The notes: generated by a model not told the origin, from the sequence alone. 64,000 nt of DNA from Amycolatopsis methanolica 239 (GCF_000739085.1 NZ_CP009110.1:3844001-3908000), one strand, 5' to 3'; positions 35,169-44,134 are shown, counted from the stretch's first letter. Numbers and translations: made by a program.

Positions 35169-35345
35169 CGGGTCTGCACCTCCTCGGCTCGGCGTCCAGC
35201 GTAGGAAGGCGCGGGGTCCCGGCGACACGGCCGGGAACCGCAGGCCTGGCGGGACAAACGTCGCGCCACGCTGGCGACGCAAGGCCAGCGTGCCGGGCCG
35301 CCGCGGCCCATACCGTCGAGGAGATCCGTGATCGAAGGAGGGCAC

Positions 35346-36239
35346 ATGCTCGACGGCAGAGTCGCCGTGGTCACCGGGGCCGGCCGCGGCCTCGGCCGGT
35401 CCTACGCACGGGCGCTGGCCGCCGCGGGTGCCGCCGTGGTCGTCAACGACCTCGACGCCGACGTCGCCAAGGAGACGGTCGCGGAGATCACCGCCGCGGG
35501 CGGCCGGGCGGTCGCCGTGGTCGGTTCCGTCGGCGGCAGCTACCTGGCCGACGCACTGGTGCGGCGGGCGGTCGGCGAGTTCGGCCGCCTGGACGTGATG
35601 GTCACCAACGCAGGCGCGCTGCGCGACCAGACGCTGCGCAACACCAGCGACGACGACTTCGACCTCGTGGTCACCAGCCACTTGCGTGGCACCTTCACCT
35701 GCGGGCGGGCGGCCGTGCGGCGGTTCCGGGAGCAGGGCGAGGGCGGGCGGCTGATCCTCGTCGGCTCCCCCGCCGGGCAGCGCGCCAGCTTCGGCCAGAC
35801 CGCGTACTCCGCGTCGAAGGGCGCCGTCGTCGCGATGATGCGCACCTGGGCCGTCGAGCACGCGAAGATCGGCGTGACGGTCAACGCGATCGTGCCCACC
35901 GCGCTCACCCGGATGGTCGCCACCATCCCGGGACTGGGCGAGCTGGTGTCCAGGGTGGACGCCGGCGAGCCGGTGCCGCAGCCGCTGCGGCGCCAGGGTC
36001 TCGGCACCCCGGAGGACGTGGCGCCGCTGGTGGTCTACCTCGCGTCCGCGGAGTCGGCGCACGTCACCGGCCAGGCCATCGCCGCGGGCGGCGACCGCAT
36101 CGCGCTGTGGACGCACCCGGGCGAGGTGGCCGAGGAGCTGCGGCCCGGTGGCTGGACCGTGCCGGAGGTCGCGCGGCTGTTCGCCGAGGCGCCGCTGCAG
36201 GAGTTCGAACCCGCGCCGCTGGCGCTCGAGGAGGTCTGA
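35346..36239 (+). CDS. short-chain dehydrogenase (3-hydroxyacyl-CoA dehydrogenase-like)
   Basis: A 297-residue SDR. The cofactor motif is VVTGAGRGLGRSYARAL, the NAG motif is VMVTNAGAL, and catalytic Ser and YxxxK appear in LILVGSPAG and TAYSASKGAV. A C-terminal extension of about 45 residues (WTHPGEVAEELRPGGWTVPEVARLF) resembles the dehydrogenase units of peroxisomal multifunctional enzyme type 2, which oxidise 3-hydroxyacyl-CoA. The ATG at 35346 follows GAAGGAGGGCAC; an in-frame GTG at 35328 lies before that ribosome site. The next gene is a MaoC hydratase, one base after the stop. The two activities are fused in eukaryotic MFE-2, which supports a paired beta-oxidation role. Confidence 0.88.
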   Translation: MLDGRVAVVTGAGRGLGRSYARALAAAGAAVVVNDLDADVAKETVAEITAAGGRAVAVVGSVGGSYLADALVRRAVGEFGRLDVMVTNAGALRDQTLRNTSDDDFDLVVTSHLRGTFTCGRAAVRRFREQGEGGRLILVGSPAGQRASFGQTAYSASKGAVVAMMRTWAVEHAKIGVTVNAIVPTALTRMVATIPGLGELVSRVDAGEPVPQPLRRQGLGTPEDVAPLVVYLASAESAHVTGQAIAAGGDRIALWTHPGEVAEELRPGGWTVPEVARLFAEAPLQEFEPAPLALEEV

Positions 36240-36240
36240 C

Positions 36241-36699
36241 GTGGCGATCGTGGTCCACGGCGTCGAAGGGGTGCGCGCCCTGCCGGTCGGGGAACCGCTC
36301 GGCAGCAGCGGGCTGGTCGAGGTCACGCAGGAGGCGGTGAACCGGTTCGCCGAGGCGACCGGCGACCACCAGTGGATCCACGTCGACGTCGAGCGGGCGA
36401 AGAGCGGGCCGTTCGGCGGTCCCATCGCACACGGTTACCTGACGCTCTCGCTGGTGCCGCGGCTGCTGCCGGAGATCGTGGAGTTCACCGGGTTCGGGCT
36501 GACCGTCAACTACGGCTGCGAGAAGGTCCGCTTCCCCTCTCCCGTGCCGGTGGGCAGCAAGGTGCGCGCGACCGCGACGCTGGAGGAGGTGACCGAGGTG
36601 CGGGGCGGGCTGCAGCTGGCGATCACGATGACGATCGCCGTCGAGGACGTGCCGAAACCGGCCTGCGTGGCGACGATCCTCATCCGCCAGATGACCTAG
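36241..36699 (+). CDS. MaoC-like enoyl-CoA hydratase
   Basis: A 152-residue hot-dog-fold (R)-specific hydratase. The hydratase-2 motif is visible as FAEATGDHQWIHVDVERAKSGPFGGPIAHGYLTLSL, with catalytic Asp in GDHQWIH and His in IAHGY. The GTG at 36241 directly follows the SDR stop. Together with the SDR and the divergent ligase it would hydrate enoyl-CoA to 3-hydroxyacyl-CoA for oxidation. It acts in the cytosol as a dimer in known relatives. A short hairpin (36727-36742) downstream may end this two-gene transcript. Confidence 0.9.
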   Translation: MAIVVHGVEGVRALPVGEPLGSSGLVEVTQEAVNRFAEATGDHQWIHVDVERAKSGPFGGPIAHGYLTLSLVPRLLPEIVEFTGFGLTVNYGCEKVRFPSPVPVGSKVRATATLEEVTEVRGGLQLAITMTIAVEDVPKPACVATILIRQMT

Positions 36700-36726
36700 C
36701 GCCGGAACGGGAATTCGATGGACGGG

Positions 36727-36742
36727 CGGTGCGTTCGCACCG
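36727..36742 (+). terminator. short hairpin after the MaoC gene
   Basis: CGGTGCGTTCGCACCG is a perfect 16-base palindrome that folds as a 6-bp stem with a GTTC loop, 27 bases after the MaoC stop. It is short for a terminator and could instead be an operator for the MFS gene at 36852. Confidence 0.35.
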
Positions 36743-36851
36743 TATAAGTGGTTCGGCTGTTTTCGCCTGCCCTGCTGGGGGATGGGGTGCGGCCGTTCCG
36801 GCGGCGCCGAGGCCGCGATCCCGACCACTGAATTCCCTGTGAGGTGCTTCC

Positions 36852-38294
36852 ATGGCCGCCCCCGCGACCACTCCGCCCGACGCCACGCACGAGGCGCGGC
36901 CACGGTCCGGGCTGCTCATCGGCGTACTGGTCGTCTCCGCGTTCGTGATGATCCTGAACGAGACGATCCTGAGCGTCGCACTGCGCGACCTCACCGCCGA
37001 CCTGGCCGTCTCCACCACCACGGTGCAGTGGCTGACCAGCGGGTTCCTGCTGACGATGGCGGTGGTCATCCCGACCACCGGGTTCCTGCTCGAGCGGTTC
37101 ACCCCGCGTCAGGTGTTCCTCGCGTCGCTGACCCTGTTCAGCCTGGGCACCGCGATCAGCGGGCTCGCGCCCGGCTTCGGCGTGCTGCTCGTCGGGCGCG
37201 TGGTCCAGGCGTGCGGCACCGCCGTGATGCTGCCGCTGCTGATGACGTCGGTGATGCGCCTGGTGCCGCCGAACAAGCGCGGCGCGACGATGGGCACCAT
37301 CACCATCGTGATCGCCGTGGCCCCAGCGGTGGGGCCGACGATCGGCGGCGCGGTGCTGGCGTCGCTGGGCTGGCGGTGGATGTTCTGGATCGTGCTCCCG
37401 CTCGCGCTGGCCGCGCTGGCGGTCGGCGCGGCCTGGTTCCGGCTGGACAGCTCGACCCGCAAGGTGCCGCTGGACGTGCCGTCGGTGCTGCTGTCCGCGC
37501 TCGGGTTCGGCGGCGTGCTCTACGGCCTGGCCGGCATCGGCGAAGGCGACGGGCACTCGCCGGTGCCGCCGTGGGCCACCATCATCGGCGGGCTGGCCAT
37601 GCTGGCCGCGTTCACCTGGCGGCAGACCCGGCTGCAGCGCGCGGCCAGGGCGCTGCTGGACCTGCGGCCGTTCACGCACCGCAGTTTCGTCGTCGCGCTG
37701 GTGCTGGCCGCGCTGCTGTTCGTGTGCCTGCTCGGGGTCGCCTCGATCATGCTGCCGCTGTACCTGCAGACCGTGCTGCACACCAGCACGTTCGTCAGCG
37801 GGCTGGCGGTGCTGCCCGGTGGCCTGACGCTCGGGTTGCTGGGCCGCCCGGTCGGCGCGCTGTTCGACCGGTTCGGCGCGCGGCCGCTGGTGATCCCCGG
37901 CGCGGTGGCGCTGGCGGTGTCGATGTGGCTGTTCGCGCTGCTCGGGCCGGGTTCGCCGCTGGCCGCGGTGATCGCGATCCACGTGCTGCTGATGGCCGGG
38001 CTCGGGTTCATGATGACCCCGTTGATGACGGAGTCGCTCGGCGTGCTGCCGGACCACCTGTACTCGCACGGCAGCGCGATCCTGGCGACGCTGCAGCAGG
38101 TCGCGGGCGCGTTCGGCACCGCGGTGTTCGTCAGCGTGGCCACGCTGGGCAGCAACGACCCGGCCGGCACCCCGGACGCCGTCGGCCTGCGCACGGCTTT
38201 CGTGGTGGCCGGCGTCGTCGGGGTGCTCGTGCTGGTGACCGCGCTGTTCGTGCGCAAGCCCGCCTCGGCGACGCCGGCGCCTGCCGCGCACTGA
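36852..38294 (+). CDS. MFS drug:proton antiporter, DHA2 (14-segment) family
   Basis: A 480-residue inner-membrane exporter with about fourteen hydrophobic segments. DHA2 signs include VMILNETILSVALRDL in segment 1, TVQWLTSGFLLTMAVVIPTTGFL in segment 2, the antiporter motif C-like APAVGPTIGGAVL in segment 5, and RPVGALFDRFGARPL in the second half. The ATG at 36852 follows GAGGTGCTTCC. It stands alone between the SDR/MaoC pair and the convergent mycothiol genes, and no regulator is adjacent. Export of a lipophilic compound is the family role; the substrate is unknown. Confidence 0.88.
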   Translation: MAAPATTPPDATHEARPRSGLLIGVLVVSAFVMILNETILSVALRDLTADLAVSTTTVQWLTSGFLLTMAVVIPTTGFLLERFTPRQVFLASLTLFSLGTAISGLAPGFGVLLVGRVVQACGTAVMLPLLMTSVMRLVPPNKRGATMGTITIVIAVAPAVGPTIGGAVLASLGWRWMFWIVLPLALAALAVGAAWFRLDSSTRKVPLDVPSVLLSALGFGGVLYGLAGIGEGDGHSPVPPWATIIGGLAMLAAFTWRQTRLQRAARALLDLRPFTHRSFVVALVLAALLFVCLLGVASIMLPLYLQTVLHTSTFVSGLAVLPGGLTLGLLGRPVGALFDRFGARPLVIPGAVALAVSMWLFALLGPGSPLAAVIAIHVLLMAGLGFMMTPLMTESLGVLPDHLYSHGSAILATLQQVAGAFGTAVFVSVATLGSNDPAGTPDAVGLRTAFVVAGVVGVLVLVTALFVRKPASATPAPAAH

Positions 38295-38381
38295 GCGCGG
38301 GCGCTGCCCCGCCGACGCACCACCTCGCCGCCATCGCGGCTGGGCAGCCCGCGCGGTAGCCAGACGCGTTACGAGGGCCAC

Positions 38382-38399
38382 GGCGTGAGCAACCACGCC
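38382..38399. terminator. possible hairpin between convergent MFS and hydrolase genes
   Basis: GGCGTG (38382-38387) and CACGCC (38394-38399) form a 6-bp stem with a six-base loop just after the metallo-hydrolase stop on the minus strand. GCGCGGGC and GCCCGCGC words further left (near 38296 and 38348) could form a longer second stem. Confidence 0.35.
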
Positions 38400-38402
38400 A
38401 GC

Positions 38403-39029
38403 TCAGTAGCCGCGCGCGATCCACTCCGCCAGGTGCGGCGCCTCGGTTCCGATGGTGGTGCCGTCGCCGTGGCCGGTGTGCACCCGGGTGTCCTCGGGGA
38501 GCTGGAACAGCCGGTCCCGGATCGAGTCGATGATCGTCGGGAAGTCCGAGAACGACCGGCCCGTCGCGCCCGGCCCGCCGGCGAACAACGTGTCACCGGT
38601 GAACAGCGCCTTCGCCTCGGGCAGGTGCAGGCACACCGATCCGGGCGAGTGGCCCGGCGTGTGCAGCACCTCGATCTCGGTGCCCGCGACGGCGATGCGC
38701 TGACCGTCGTCGGCCTTCCAGAACGCCTGCCCGGCGTGGGTCATGTCCCACAGCTCCTGGTCGCCCGGGTGCAGCAGCACCGGCGCATACAGCTGCTCGC
38801 CGAGCTGCGGCGCGTGGGTGACGTGGTCGTTGTGGCCGTGCGTGCAGATCACCGCGACGACCTTGCGCCCGGCGACGGCCTCGACGATCGGCTTGTCATC
38901 GTGCGCGGCGTCGACCACCACCACCTCGTGGTCGTCGCCGATGAGCCAGACGTTGTTGTCGACCTCCCAGCTGCCGCCGTCGAGTTCGAAGACACCGGAG
39001 GTGACGACCCGGTCGATCCGGAAGCTCAC
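38403..39029 (-). CDS. metallo-beta-lactamase-fold hydrolase of the mycothiol formaldehyde pathway
   Basis: A 208-residue MBL-fold hydrolase. The metal motif HxHxDH is present as [11 protein letters not shown] (near residue 62), with further ligands in [20 protein letters not shown] and [12 protein letters not shown]. In mycobacteria and other actinomycetes a protein like this is encoded next to mscR and is believed to hydrolyse S-formylmycothiol or a related thioester. Here the GTG at 39029 overlaps the mscR stop (GTGA), which strongly supports that role. It is cytosolic. The ORF reaches normal glyoxalase-II-like length for the subgroup. Confidence 0.87.
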   Translation of the reverse strand: MSFRIDRVVTSGVFELDGGSWEVDNNVWLIGDDHEVVVVDAAHDDKPIVEAVAGRKVVAVICTHGHNDHVTHAPQLGEQLYAPVLLHPGDQELWDMTHAGQAFWKADDGQRIAVAGTEIEVLHTPGHSPGSVCLHLPEAKALFTGDTLFAGGPGATGRSFSDFPTIIDSIRDRLFQLPEDTRVHTGHGDGTTIGTEAPHLAEWIARGY

Positions 39030-40111
39030 CAGACCACCACCGAACGCAGCACCTCGCCGGCGTGCATGGTGTGGAAGGCCTTCTCGACGTCGTCGAGCGA
39101 GATGCGCTCGGTGACGAACTTGTCCAGCGGCAGCCTGCCCTGCAGGTGCAGGTCGATCAGCACCGGGAAGTCCCGTTCCGGCAGGCAGTCGCCGTACCAG
39201 GACGATTTCAGCGCGCCGCCGCGGGAGAAGAAGTCGAGCAGCGGCATCTCCAGGCGCATGTCCGGGGTCGGGACGCCGACCAGCACCACCGTGCCGGCGA
39301 GGTCGCGCGCGTAGAAGGCCTGCTTCCAGGTCTCCGGCCTGCCCACCGCGTCGATCACCACGTCCGCGCCGAACCCGCCGGTCAGCGCCTGGACGGCCTC
39401 GACGACGTCGGTCTCGGTGGCGTTCACCGTGTGCGTGGCGCCCAGTTCGGTCGCCCACTCGAGCTTCTTCGCGTCGCGGTCCACGGCGATGATCTTGTTC
39501 GCCCCGGCCAGACGCGCTCCGGCGATGGCCGCGTCGCCCACACCACCGCAGCCGATCACCGCGACGGAATCGCCGCGGCTCACCGCGCCGGTGTTGACCG
39601 CGGCACCCAGCCCGGCCATCACGCCGCAGCCGAGCAGGCCGGCGACGGCAGGGTCGGCGGCCGGGTCGACCTTGGTGCACTGCCCGGCGTGCACGAGCGT
39701 CTTGTCCGCGAACGCGCCGATGCCCAGCGCCGGGGTCAGCTCGGTGCCGTCGGTCAGGGTCATCTTCTGGGTGGCGTTGAACGTGCTGAAACAGTACTGC
39801 GGGCGGCCGCGCTTGCAGGCTCGGCACTGGCCGCACACGGCACGCCAGTTGAGGACGACGTAGTCGCCCGGCTGGACCGAATCGACGCCTTCGCCGACAC
39901 TTTCGACGGTGCCGGCGGCCTCGTGCCCGAGCAGGAACGGGAACTCGTCGTTGATGCCGCCCTCGCGGTAGGTCAGGTCGGTGTGGCACACCCCGCACGC
40001 GGCGATCGCGACCACGACCTCACCGGGACCGGGGTCGGGGATCACGATGTCGGTGAGCTCGACCGGAGCTCCCTTCGAGCGGGCGATCACGCCGCGGACC
40101 GTCTGTGGCAT
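39026..40111 (-). CDS. mscR: S-(hydroxymethyl)mycothiol dehydrogenase
   Basis: A 361-residue zinc alcohol dehydrogenase. Catalytic zinc ligands lie in ACGVCHTDL and LLGHEAAG, structural zinc cysteines in [15 protein letters not shown], and the NAD-binding fold in [16 protein letters not shown]. Sequence wording such as FCxSTxNAxQKMTLxDG is characteristic of mycothiol-dependent formaldehyde dehydrogenase, which oxidises the formaldehyde-mycothiol adduct and also reduces S-nitrosomycothiol. The ATG at 40111 follows AAAGGAACAGCCG. The coupled MBL hydrolase completes detoxification to formate. Mycothiol use confines the host to actinobacteria. A LuxR-type gene is divergent. Confidence 0.92.
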   Translation of the reverse strand: MPQTVRGVIARSKGAPVELTDIVIPDPGPGEVVVAIAACGVCHTDLTYREGGINDEFPFLLGHEAAGTVESVGEGVDSVQPGDYVVLNWRAVCGQCRACKRGRPQYCFSTFNATQKMTLTDGTELTPALGIGAFADKTLVHAGQCTKVDPAADPAVAGLLGCGVMAGLGAAVNTGAVSRGDSVAVIGCGGVGDAAIAGARLAGANKIIAVDRDAKKLEWATELGATHTVNATETDVVEAVQALTGGFGADVVIDAVGRPETWKQAFYARDLAGTVVLVGVPTPDMRLEMPLLDFFSRGGALKSSWYGDCLPERDFPVLIDLHLQGRLPLDKFVTERISLDDVEKAFHTMHAGEVLRSVVVW

Positions 40112-40191
40112 CGGCTGTTCCTTTCGGTGGAGAAGCATGCGCGGTGACGCATACCGTTGGCGACGGTAGCCCTGAGTGGCGTTTCCGCGAC

Positions 40192-40207
40192 CTGGTCGTC
40201 GGACCAG
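40192..40207. promoter_or_regulatory. inverted repeat before the LuxR-type gene
   Basis: CTGGTC-GTCG-GACCAG forms a 6-bp inverted repeat in the 127-base divergent gap between mscR and the LuxR gene. A weaker repeat (ACCGT-N5-ACGGT) lies at 40153-40167. Either could bind the LuxR protein; evidence is position only. Confidence 0.35.
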
Positions 40208-40238
40208 TAAAACCTCGACCTCCGGTTAGAGTGGCCGC

Positions 40239-41486
40239 ATGGATCCGGTGACCGACCTGGTGGCTCTGCGAGAGGTCGTGGACGGGCCGCTGCACGAGAT
40301 CGCCCGCCGCCTTTCGCGGTTCCTGGCCGAGCGGTGGCCGCACACCGCGCTCGTGGTGTTCACCCGCGAGTGCACCGGGCGGCCGCGCAAGGTCGCCGGG
40401 GCCACGGAGATGATCAACAAGGTCACGATCGGCGAGCTGGAGGAGTTGAAGGCCGCGGTCGAGCCCGGCCGTCCGGTGAGCACGACCGCGTCGATCGCGG
40501 GCGCGCCGCGGACCGTGTGGGTGGTGCGCGACCCGGCCGGCACCCTGCTGGTGCTGGTCCCCCGCGCGGCGCGGCGGCGGCTGCCCGAGCCGGAGCTGCT
40601 GGCCGCGATCTTCGGCCTGGTGGTGACCTCGATCAGCCAGCAGGTCGCCCAGGCCAGCCCCGACTACCTCGCCGAGTCGCGTGCCGCGTCGAGCGAACGG
40701 GAGCGGACGATCGCCGAGCTGGCGGCCGCGCACGAGGCGGCGCTGGTGGCGATCCTGACCACGCTACGGTCCGCCGGCCTGGACGACCGCCGGGCCCGGC
40801 TTTCGGCAGCGGACTCGGCGTCGGCGGCGCTGCTCGCGCTGCGGTCGGCGCGGAAGTCGGACCAGGCGCTGTCCGAGGAGGCGGCGCCGGAGGCGTTCGC
40901 CCGGCTGCGCGAGGATATCCGGCAGATGCTGCGCCACCACGAAGCGCCGATCGAGTTCGTCGCCCCGTCGGGCGGTTCCGTGCCGGGCGAGATCGCGCAC
41001 GCCGCACGGGCGATGACGCGGACGGCCGTGCTGGCGTTCACCGCCCAGCCGGGCCTGGCGCGCCTGCGGATCGCGTGGTCGAGCGACGGCGCGAGCCTGG
41101 TGGTCGACGTGCGGGACCAGGGGTCCGGCGAACTGGATGTGGACGGGCTGCGCCGTGGCCTGCAGGGCCGGGCGCGCACCCTGGGCGCCGCGCTGGACAT
41201 CGACGCCGCGCCGGGCTGGGGCAGCCGGGTGACGATCTCGCTGCCGCTGGACGCGCCGCAGCCGTCCGGCGAAACGCGGCTGACGAACCTCAACCGCCGC
41301 GAGCGGGAGGTGCTGGCGCTGCTCGCGCAGGGCAAGCGCAACAAGGCGATCGCGGCGGAGCTGGGCGTCACCGAGAGCACCGTGAAGTTCCACGTCACCA
41401 GGGTGCTGCAGAAGCTGGAAGTGAGCTCCCGCGGCGAGGCGGCGGCGCTGGCACTGGGCGCGGGCCTCGGCGTGGCGCACGCCTGA
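40239..41486 (+). CDS. LuxR-type regulator with histidine-kinase-like ATPase remnant
   Basis: A 415-residue cytosolic protein with an unusual layout. Residues 1-140 are a GAF-like sensor (LSRFLAERWPHTALVVFTRE). Residues 150-250 are a helical, DHp-like region with repeated Ala/Arg (SERERTIAELAAAHEAALVAIL). Residues 260-345 resemble the C-terminal part of a kinase ATPase domain (VDVRDQGSG, LDIDAAPGWGSRVTISLPL). Residues 350-405 are a LuxR helix-turn-helix (LNRREREVLALLAQGKRNKAIAAELG). No phospho-acceptor histidine or N-box asparagine is evident, so catalysis is doubtful. It is divergent from the mycothiol-formaldehyde pair and may control it. The ATG at 40239 is the only sensible start. Confidence 0.8.
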   Translation: MDPVTDLVALREVVDGPLHEIARRLSRFLAERWPHTALVVFTRECTGRPRKVAGATEMINKVTIGELEELKAAVEPGRPVSTTASIAGAPRTVWVVRDPAGTLLVLVPRAARRRLPEPELLAAIFGLVVTSISQQVAQASPDYLAESRAASSERERTIAELAAAHEAALVAILTTLRSAGLDDRRARLSAADSASAALLALRSARKSDQALSEEAAPEAFARLREDIRQMLRHHEAPIEFVAPSGGSVPGEIAHAARAMTRTAVLAFTAQPGLARLRIAWSSDGASLVVDVRDQGSGELDVDGLRRGLQGRARTLGAALDIDAAPGWGSRVTISLPLDAPQPSGETRLTNLNRREREVLALLAQGKRNKAIAAELGVTESTVKFHVTRVLQKLEVSSRGEAAALALGAGLGVAHA

Positions 41487-41584
41487 AGTCGCGCGTTCGG
41501 CGGATCCACGGCCGTTTCCCCCCGGCGACCCAGCTGTCCCGGATCGAAGCGGTCGCGCGGCTCTCCACCGGTTCGGGTCACCTC

Positions 41585-42439
41585 ATGGTCGATGCCGCCG
41601 AGATCCGCGAACCGAGCAGGTTCGGACTAGCAGGCCGACTCGGCGAGCTCGCCAACCGCCTGTCCGATCCCGTCGATCTGCTCGACGGCGACTACCCCGT
41701 CCCCTTTATCCCGGTCGTCCGCGACGACACTCCCGACGACGCGGTGACCAACCTGGGCAGGCTGGCGGACGAAATCGGCATCGGCGCGGCCGTGCGGGTT
41801 CGCGTGCCCCTGCGCGACCGGTCCTCGGGTGGCGCGGCTCGTCGATCGGCTGCGGATCGACGTCGGCCTGGTCGACGTCATCGTCGACCTCCGGTACGTC
41901 GATCAGGTGGCGCCCCAGCGTGTCGAGCAGGTGCAGGCGGTTCTGGACCTCGTTCGGGTGGTCGGGCCGGTCCGGTGTCGACCGTCCTGCTGAGCGGCCC
42001 CATCCCGCGCACGCTGAATCGGACGGACCTGTGGCAGCACCCGCGCTAGGAGGAACAACTGTGGAACGAGGTCGTGGCCACGGGGGCGGGCGATCTCCGG
42101 TTCGGAGATTACGGCGCCGTGCACCCCATCGCCGGCCCTGGGTTCAGGAGCAAGCACGTGGCCGTGAAGTACTCCTGTCCGGCGGGGTGGGTCTACAGCC
42201 GGGACCGCCTGACCGAGGACGAACACTCCGGTGCGGACAGCAGCCCGGCGCACACCCTGCGCCGGACCTGCCGCCGTCTGGTGACGAGCCAGCACTTCGC
42301 GGGACCGCGGTTCTCCTGGGGCGACCGGGAAGTGGCCGCGGCCGCAGACGGCCGCGGGAACGGGCTGGGCCGCAGGAGCAAACCGGTCACCATCGCGACC
42401 TCGCACCACCTCGCCTACCTGGCGGCACGCTATCGCTGA
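41585..42439 (+). pseudogene. T4-beta-protein family gene, decayed
   Basis: Pieces in several frames resemble the 'beta family protein' (PF14350 type, named for phage T4 beta). The first piece reads LANRLSDPVDLLDGDYPVPFIPVVRDD. After a shift near 41830 comes LVDRLRIDVGLVDVIVDLRYVDQV. A further piece is RTLNRTDLWQHPR with a TAG stop at 42047-42049 before EEQLWNEVVATG. The best-kept part follows: LRFGDYGAVHPI, LVTSQHFAGPRFSWGDRE and TSHHLAYLAARYR. Several frame changes and a nonsense codon make it a pseudogene. The function of this family is not settled; it is often seen in accessory or defence-rich regions, which is inference here. Confidence 0.6.
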
Positions 42440-42456
42440 CCCCGCACCACGCGGCC

Positions 42457-42930
42457 TCATACCCCGGCGTGCTCCGCTCGCAGCGTGGTCAGGAACCGGC
42501 TGAACTGGCGGACCTGTTCGGCCACGAACTGTCGCCGACCGACACCGAGCACACGCGACGCGGCCCCGTGGTCCCACGCGACCACCATCGCGGTGGGGGT
42601 GTGCAGCAGTGGCCACGCGGTCCGCACCAGGCACCATGCCGGGCGCGGCATCGACCCGCGCAGGCGGTCCCGGTGGAAGGACACGTGCCGCTGCTCGTCA
42701 CCCAGGATGCGGGCCGCCACGTCGCGGGTCAGGAGGTCCCCGGAACCGTCGCGCAGGATGCGGTAGTAGCTGAGCGCCACGGTCTGGGCGATCAGCGGGA
42801 CCGCCAGCTCCAGCCGCAGCCCGCGCCGGAGTGCGACGAACACCGTGTCGGTCCAGTGACGCGTGATCGTCGGCGCCCCAGCGGCCTGGAGCAGGCGGGC
42901 GAGCAGCCGCGCGTGGTTCTGCTCCTCGGC
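42457..42930 (-). pseudogene. ferritin-like di-iron protein, 5' end missing
   Basis: The frame encodes two helix pairs with possible di-iron ligands: AEEQNHARLLARLL (ExxH) and ILGDEQRHVSFHRDRL (ExxH) about 50 residues later, with long hydrophobic helices between. This is a ferritin/rubrerythrin-like four-helix pattern. A GTG at 42843 could start a 128-residue product, but the first ligand pair lies upstream of it. In the upstream extension no ATG, GTG or TTG was found before the sequence stops looking like this family, near 42945. The gene appears 5'-truncated next to the SRPBCC gene. Function unknown. Confidence 0.5.
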
Positions 42931-43038
42931 GACGCTCCTTGACAGAACGGTCGAGCGCGGACGAGGTTGCCGGACCGAACTCCTTCCGGGCGCCGCCCGC
43001 CCGGCCTACCCTCGACGCACCACGAGAGGAGTCGGGTC

Positions 43039-43485
43039 ATGTCCGGGAAGACCACCGCCGCGGTGGACATCGCGCGCAGCCCGCAGGAGGTGTTCGGCTT
43101 CCTCGCCGACGCCACCCACCTGCCCGACTGGCAGCCCGACGTCCGCACCGCCGCCTTCGACGGCCCGGGTCCGGTCACCGTCGGGACCCGCGGGCACGAG
43201 GTCCGCCACGTGATGGGCGCCGACCGGACCATCACGTGGGAGGTGACGGCCTACGAGCCGGGCCGGCGGTACGGGGTCCGCGGCGTGGACGGGCCGGTCC
43301 GGGCGAACGTGGACGTCACGTTCACCCCGCAGGGCCAGGGCACCCACGTCGAGTACGGCATCGCCTTCGAGGGGCACGGCGTGGGCAGGTTCATCGCTCC
43401 CCTGGCGCGGCGCAACGCGCGCAAGGAAGTGCCCGCCACGCTCGGCCTGCTGAAGCAGCACCTCGAAGCGCAGCCTCACGGCTGA
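43039..43485 (+). CDS. SRPBCC (START-like) family protein
   Basis: A 148-residue cytosolic protein of the polyketide-cyclase/SRPBCC fold. It opens with the typical VDIARSPQEVFGFLADATHLPDWQPDV, then a GTRGHEVRHVMGADRTITWEVTAYEPGRRY core and the C-terminal long helix ending LGLLKQHLEAQP. The ATG at 43039 follows GAGAGGAGTCGGGTC. Such proteins bind hydrophobic ligands in a deep pocket; the ligand is unknown. The gene stands alone. Its 3' end overlaps the end of the convergent YbaB-like gene by ten bases. Confidence 0.84.
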   Translation: MSGKTTAAVDIARSPQEVFGFLADATHLPDWQPDVRTAAFDGPGPVTVGTRGHEVRHVMGADRTITWEVTAYEPGRRYGVRGVDGPVRANVDVTFTPQGQGTHVEYGIAFEGHGVGRFIAPLARRNARKEVPATLGLLKQHLEAQPHG

Positions 43486-43871
43486 GCGGGCAACGCTCCG
43501 CCGCAGTGCGGGCAGCACGTCACCCGCTCCCGTGCCGCCCGGCGCCGGTGCTCGTCGGCCAGACCGGTGAACAACTCCTCCGGCTCGTCACCCGCAGGCG
43601 GACGGGGCCGGCGCACCCCCGACGGCGCCCCCTGGCCCGCCCGGCGGATCGTTCTCACCACCGCCTCCGCCAACCGTGCTTCCGGCACCGTCCGCAGCCG
43701 CGCCGCGTCCAGCCGCACGTCGACGAGGACACCGGTTCCGCTGACCAGCACGTCGCCGAACCCACCGTCGATCACTTCGCTGACCGTGGCCCTGGCGCGT
43801 TCCCCCGCGGCACGTGCGATCGCCCGCAGGCGCTCGTCGGATTCCCGCGCCAGCTCGTCGAACCCGGTCAC
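43476..43871 (-). CDS. YbaB/EbfC-like protein with C-terminal zinc-ribbon-like tail
   Basis: A 131-residue protein. Residues 1-85 resemble the YbaB/EbfC nucleoid-associated fold (helix, then VSGTGVLVDVRLDAARLRTV, then LAEAVVRTIRRAGQ). A proline-arginine linker follows, and the last 15 residues contain CCPHCGGALP, a single CxxC knuckle plus one more cysteine. The GTG at 43871 overlaps the stop of the previous gene. It is the last of four coupled minus-strand genes with WXG-type proteins, an arrangement common around type VII secretion substrates in actinomycetes. The tail could bind zinc as a dimer; this is inference. Confidence 0.68.
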   Translation of the reverse strand: MTGFDELARESDERLRAIARAAGERARATVSEVIDGGFGDVLVSGTGVLVDVRLDAARLRTVPEARLAEAVVRTIRRAGQGAPSGVRRPRPPAGDEPEELFTGLADEHRRRAARERVTCCPHCGGALPAQP

Positions 43872-44134
43872 GTCGCCATCCCCGGCAGCACGGCGGACAT
43901 CGCCTGCCGCCGGTGCTCGGCGGCAGCGGCACGGGCGGCCGCGACCGCGAACACGATCTCGCGGCCCAGGACGTCCGGGTGCACCCGCCGCAGGGTGCCC
44001 GCGGCCAGCCGCAGGCCGGTCAGGTTGCCGTGTCCGTCCACTTCGGCCGCCACGTTCCCGTGCGCGGCGGTGGCGCGGTGGTGGTCGAGCCGGCGGCCGA
44101 GTTCGGCCAGCGGCGGCGGGATCTCCGGCGTCAC
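43868..44134 (-). CDS. small YbaB/EbfC-like protein
   Basis: An 88-residue protein with the same layout as its neighbour: an N-terminal helix (IPPPLAELGRRLDHHRAT), the beta pair GNVAAEVDGHGNLTGLRLA, and a C-terminal helix (GREIVFAVAAARAAAAEHRRQA). This fits the YbaB/EbfC-like family found in ESX-type gene neighbourhoods. Start and stop overlap both neighbours by four bases (ATG or GTG with TGA), so translation is coupled across the operon. It may form a heterodimer with the longer YbaB-like protein. No enzymatic motif is present. Confidence 0.7.
   Translation of the reverse strand: MTPEIPPPLAELGRRLDHHRATAAHGNVAAEVDGHGNLTGLRLAAGTLRRVHPDVLGREIVFAVAAARAAAAEHRRQAMSAVLPGMAT

Noticed and set aside
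41487-42440. Mobile element remnant at the T4-beta-family pseudogene
   Set aside because: No transposase, integrase, terminal inverted repeats or target duplication could be seen.
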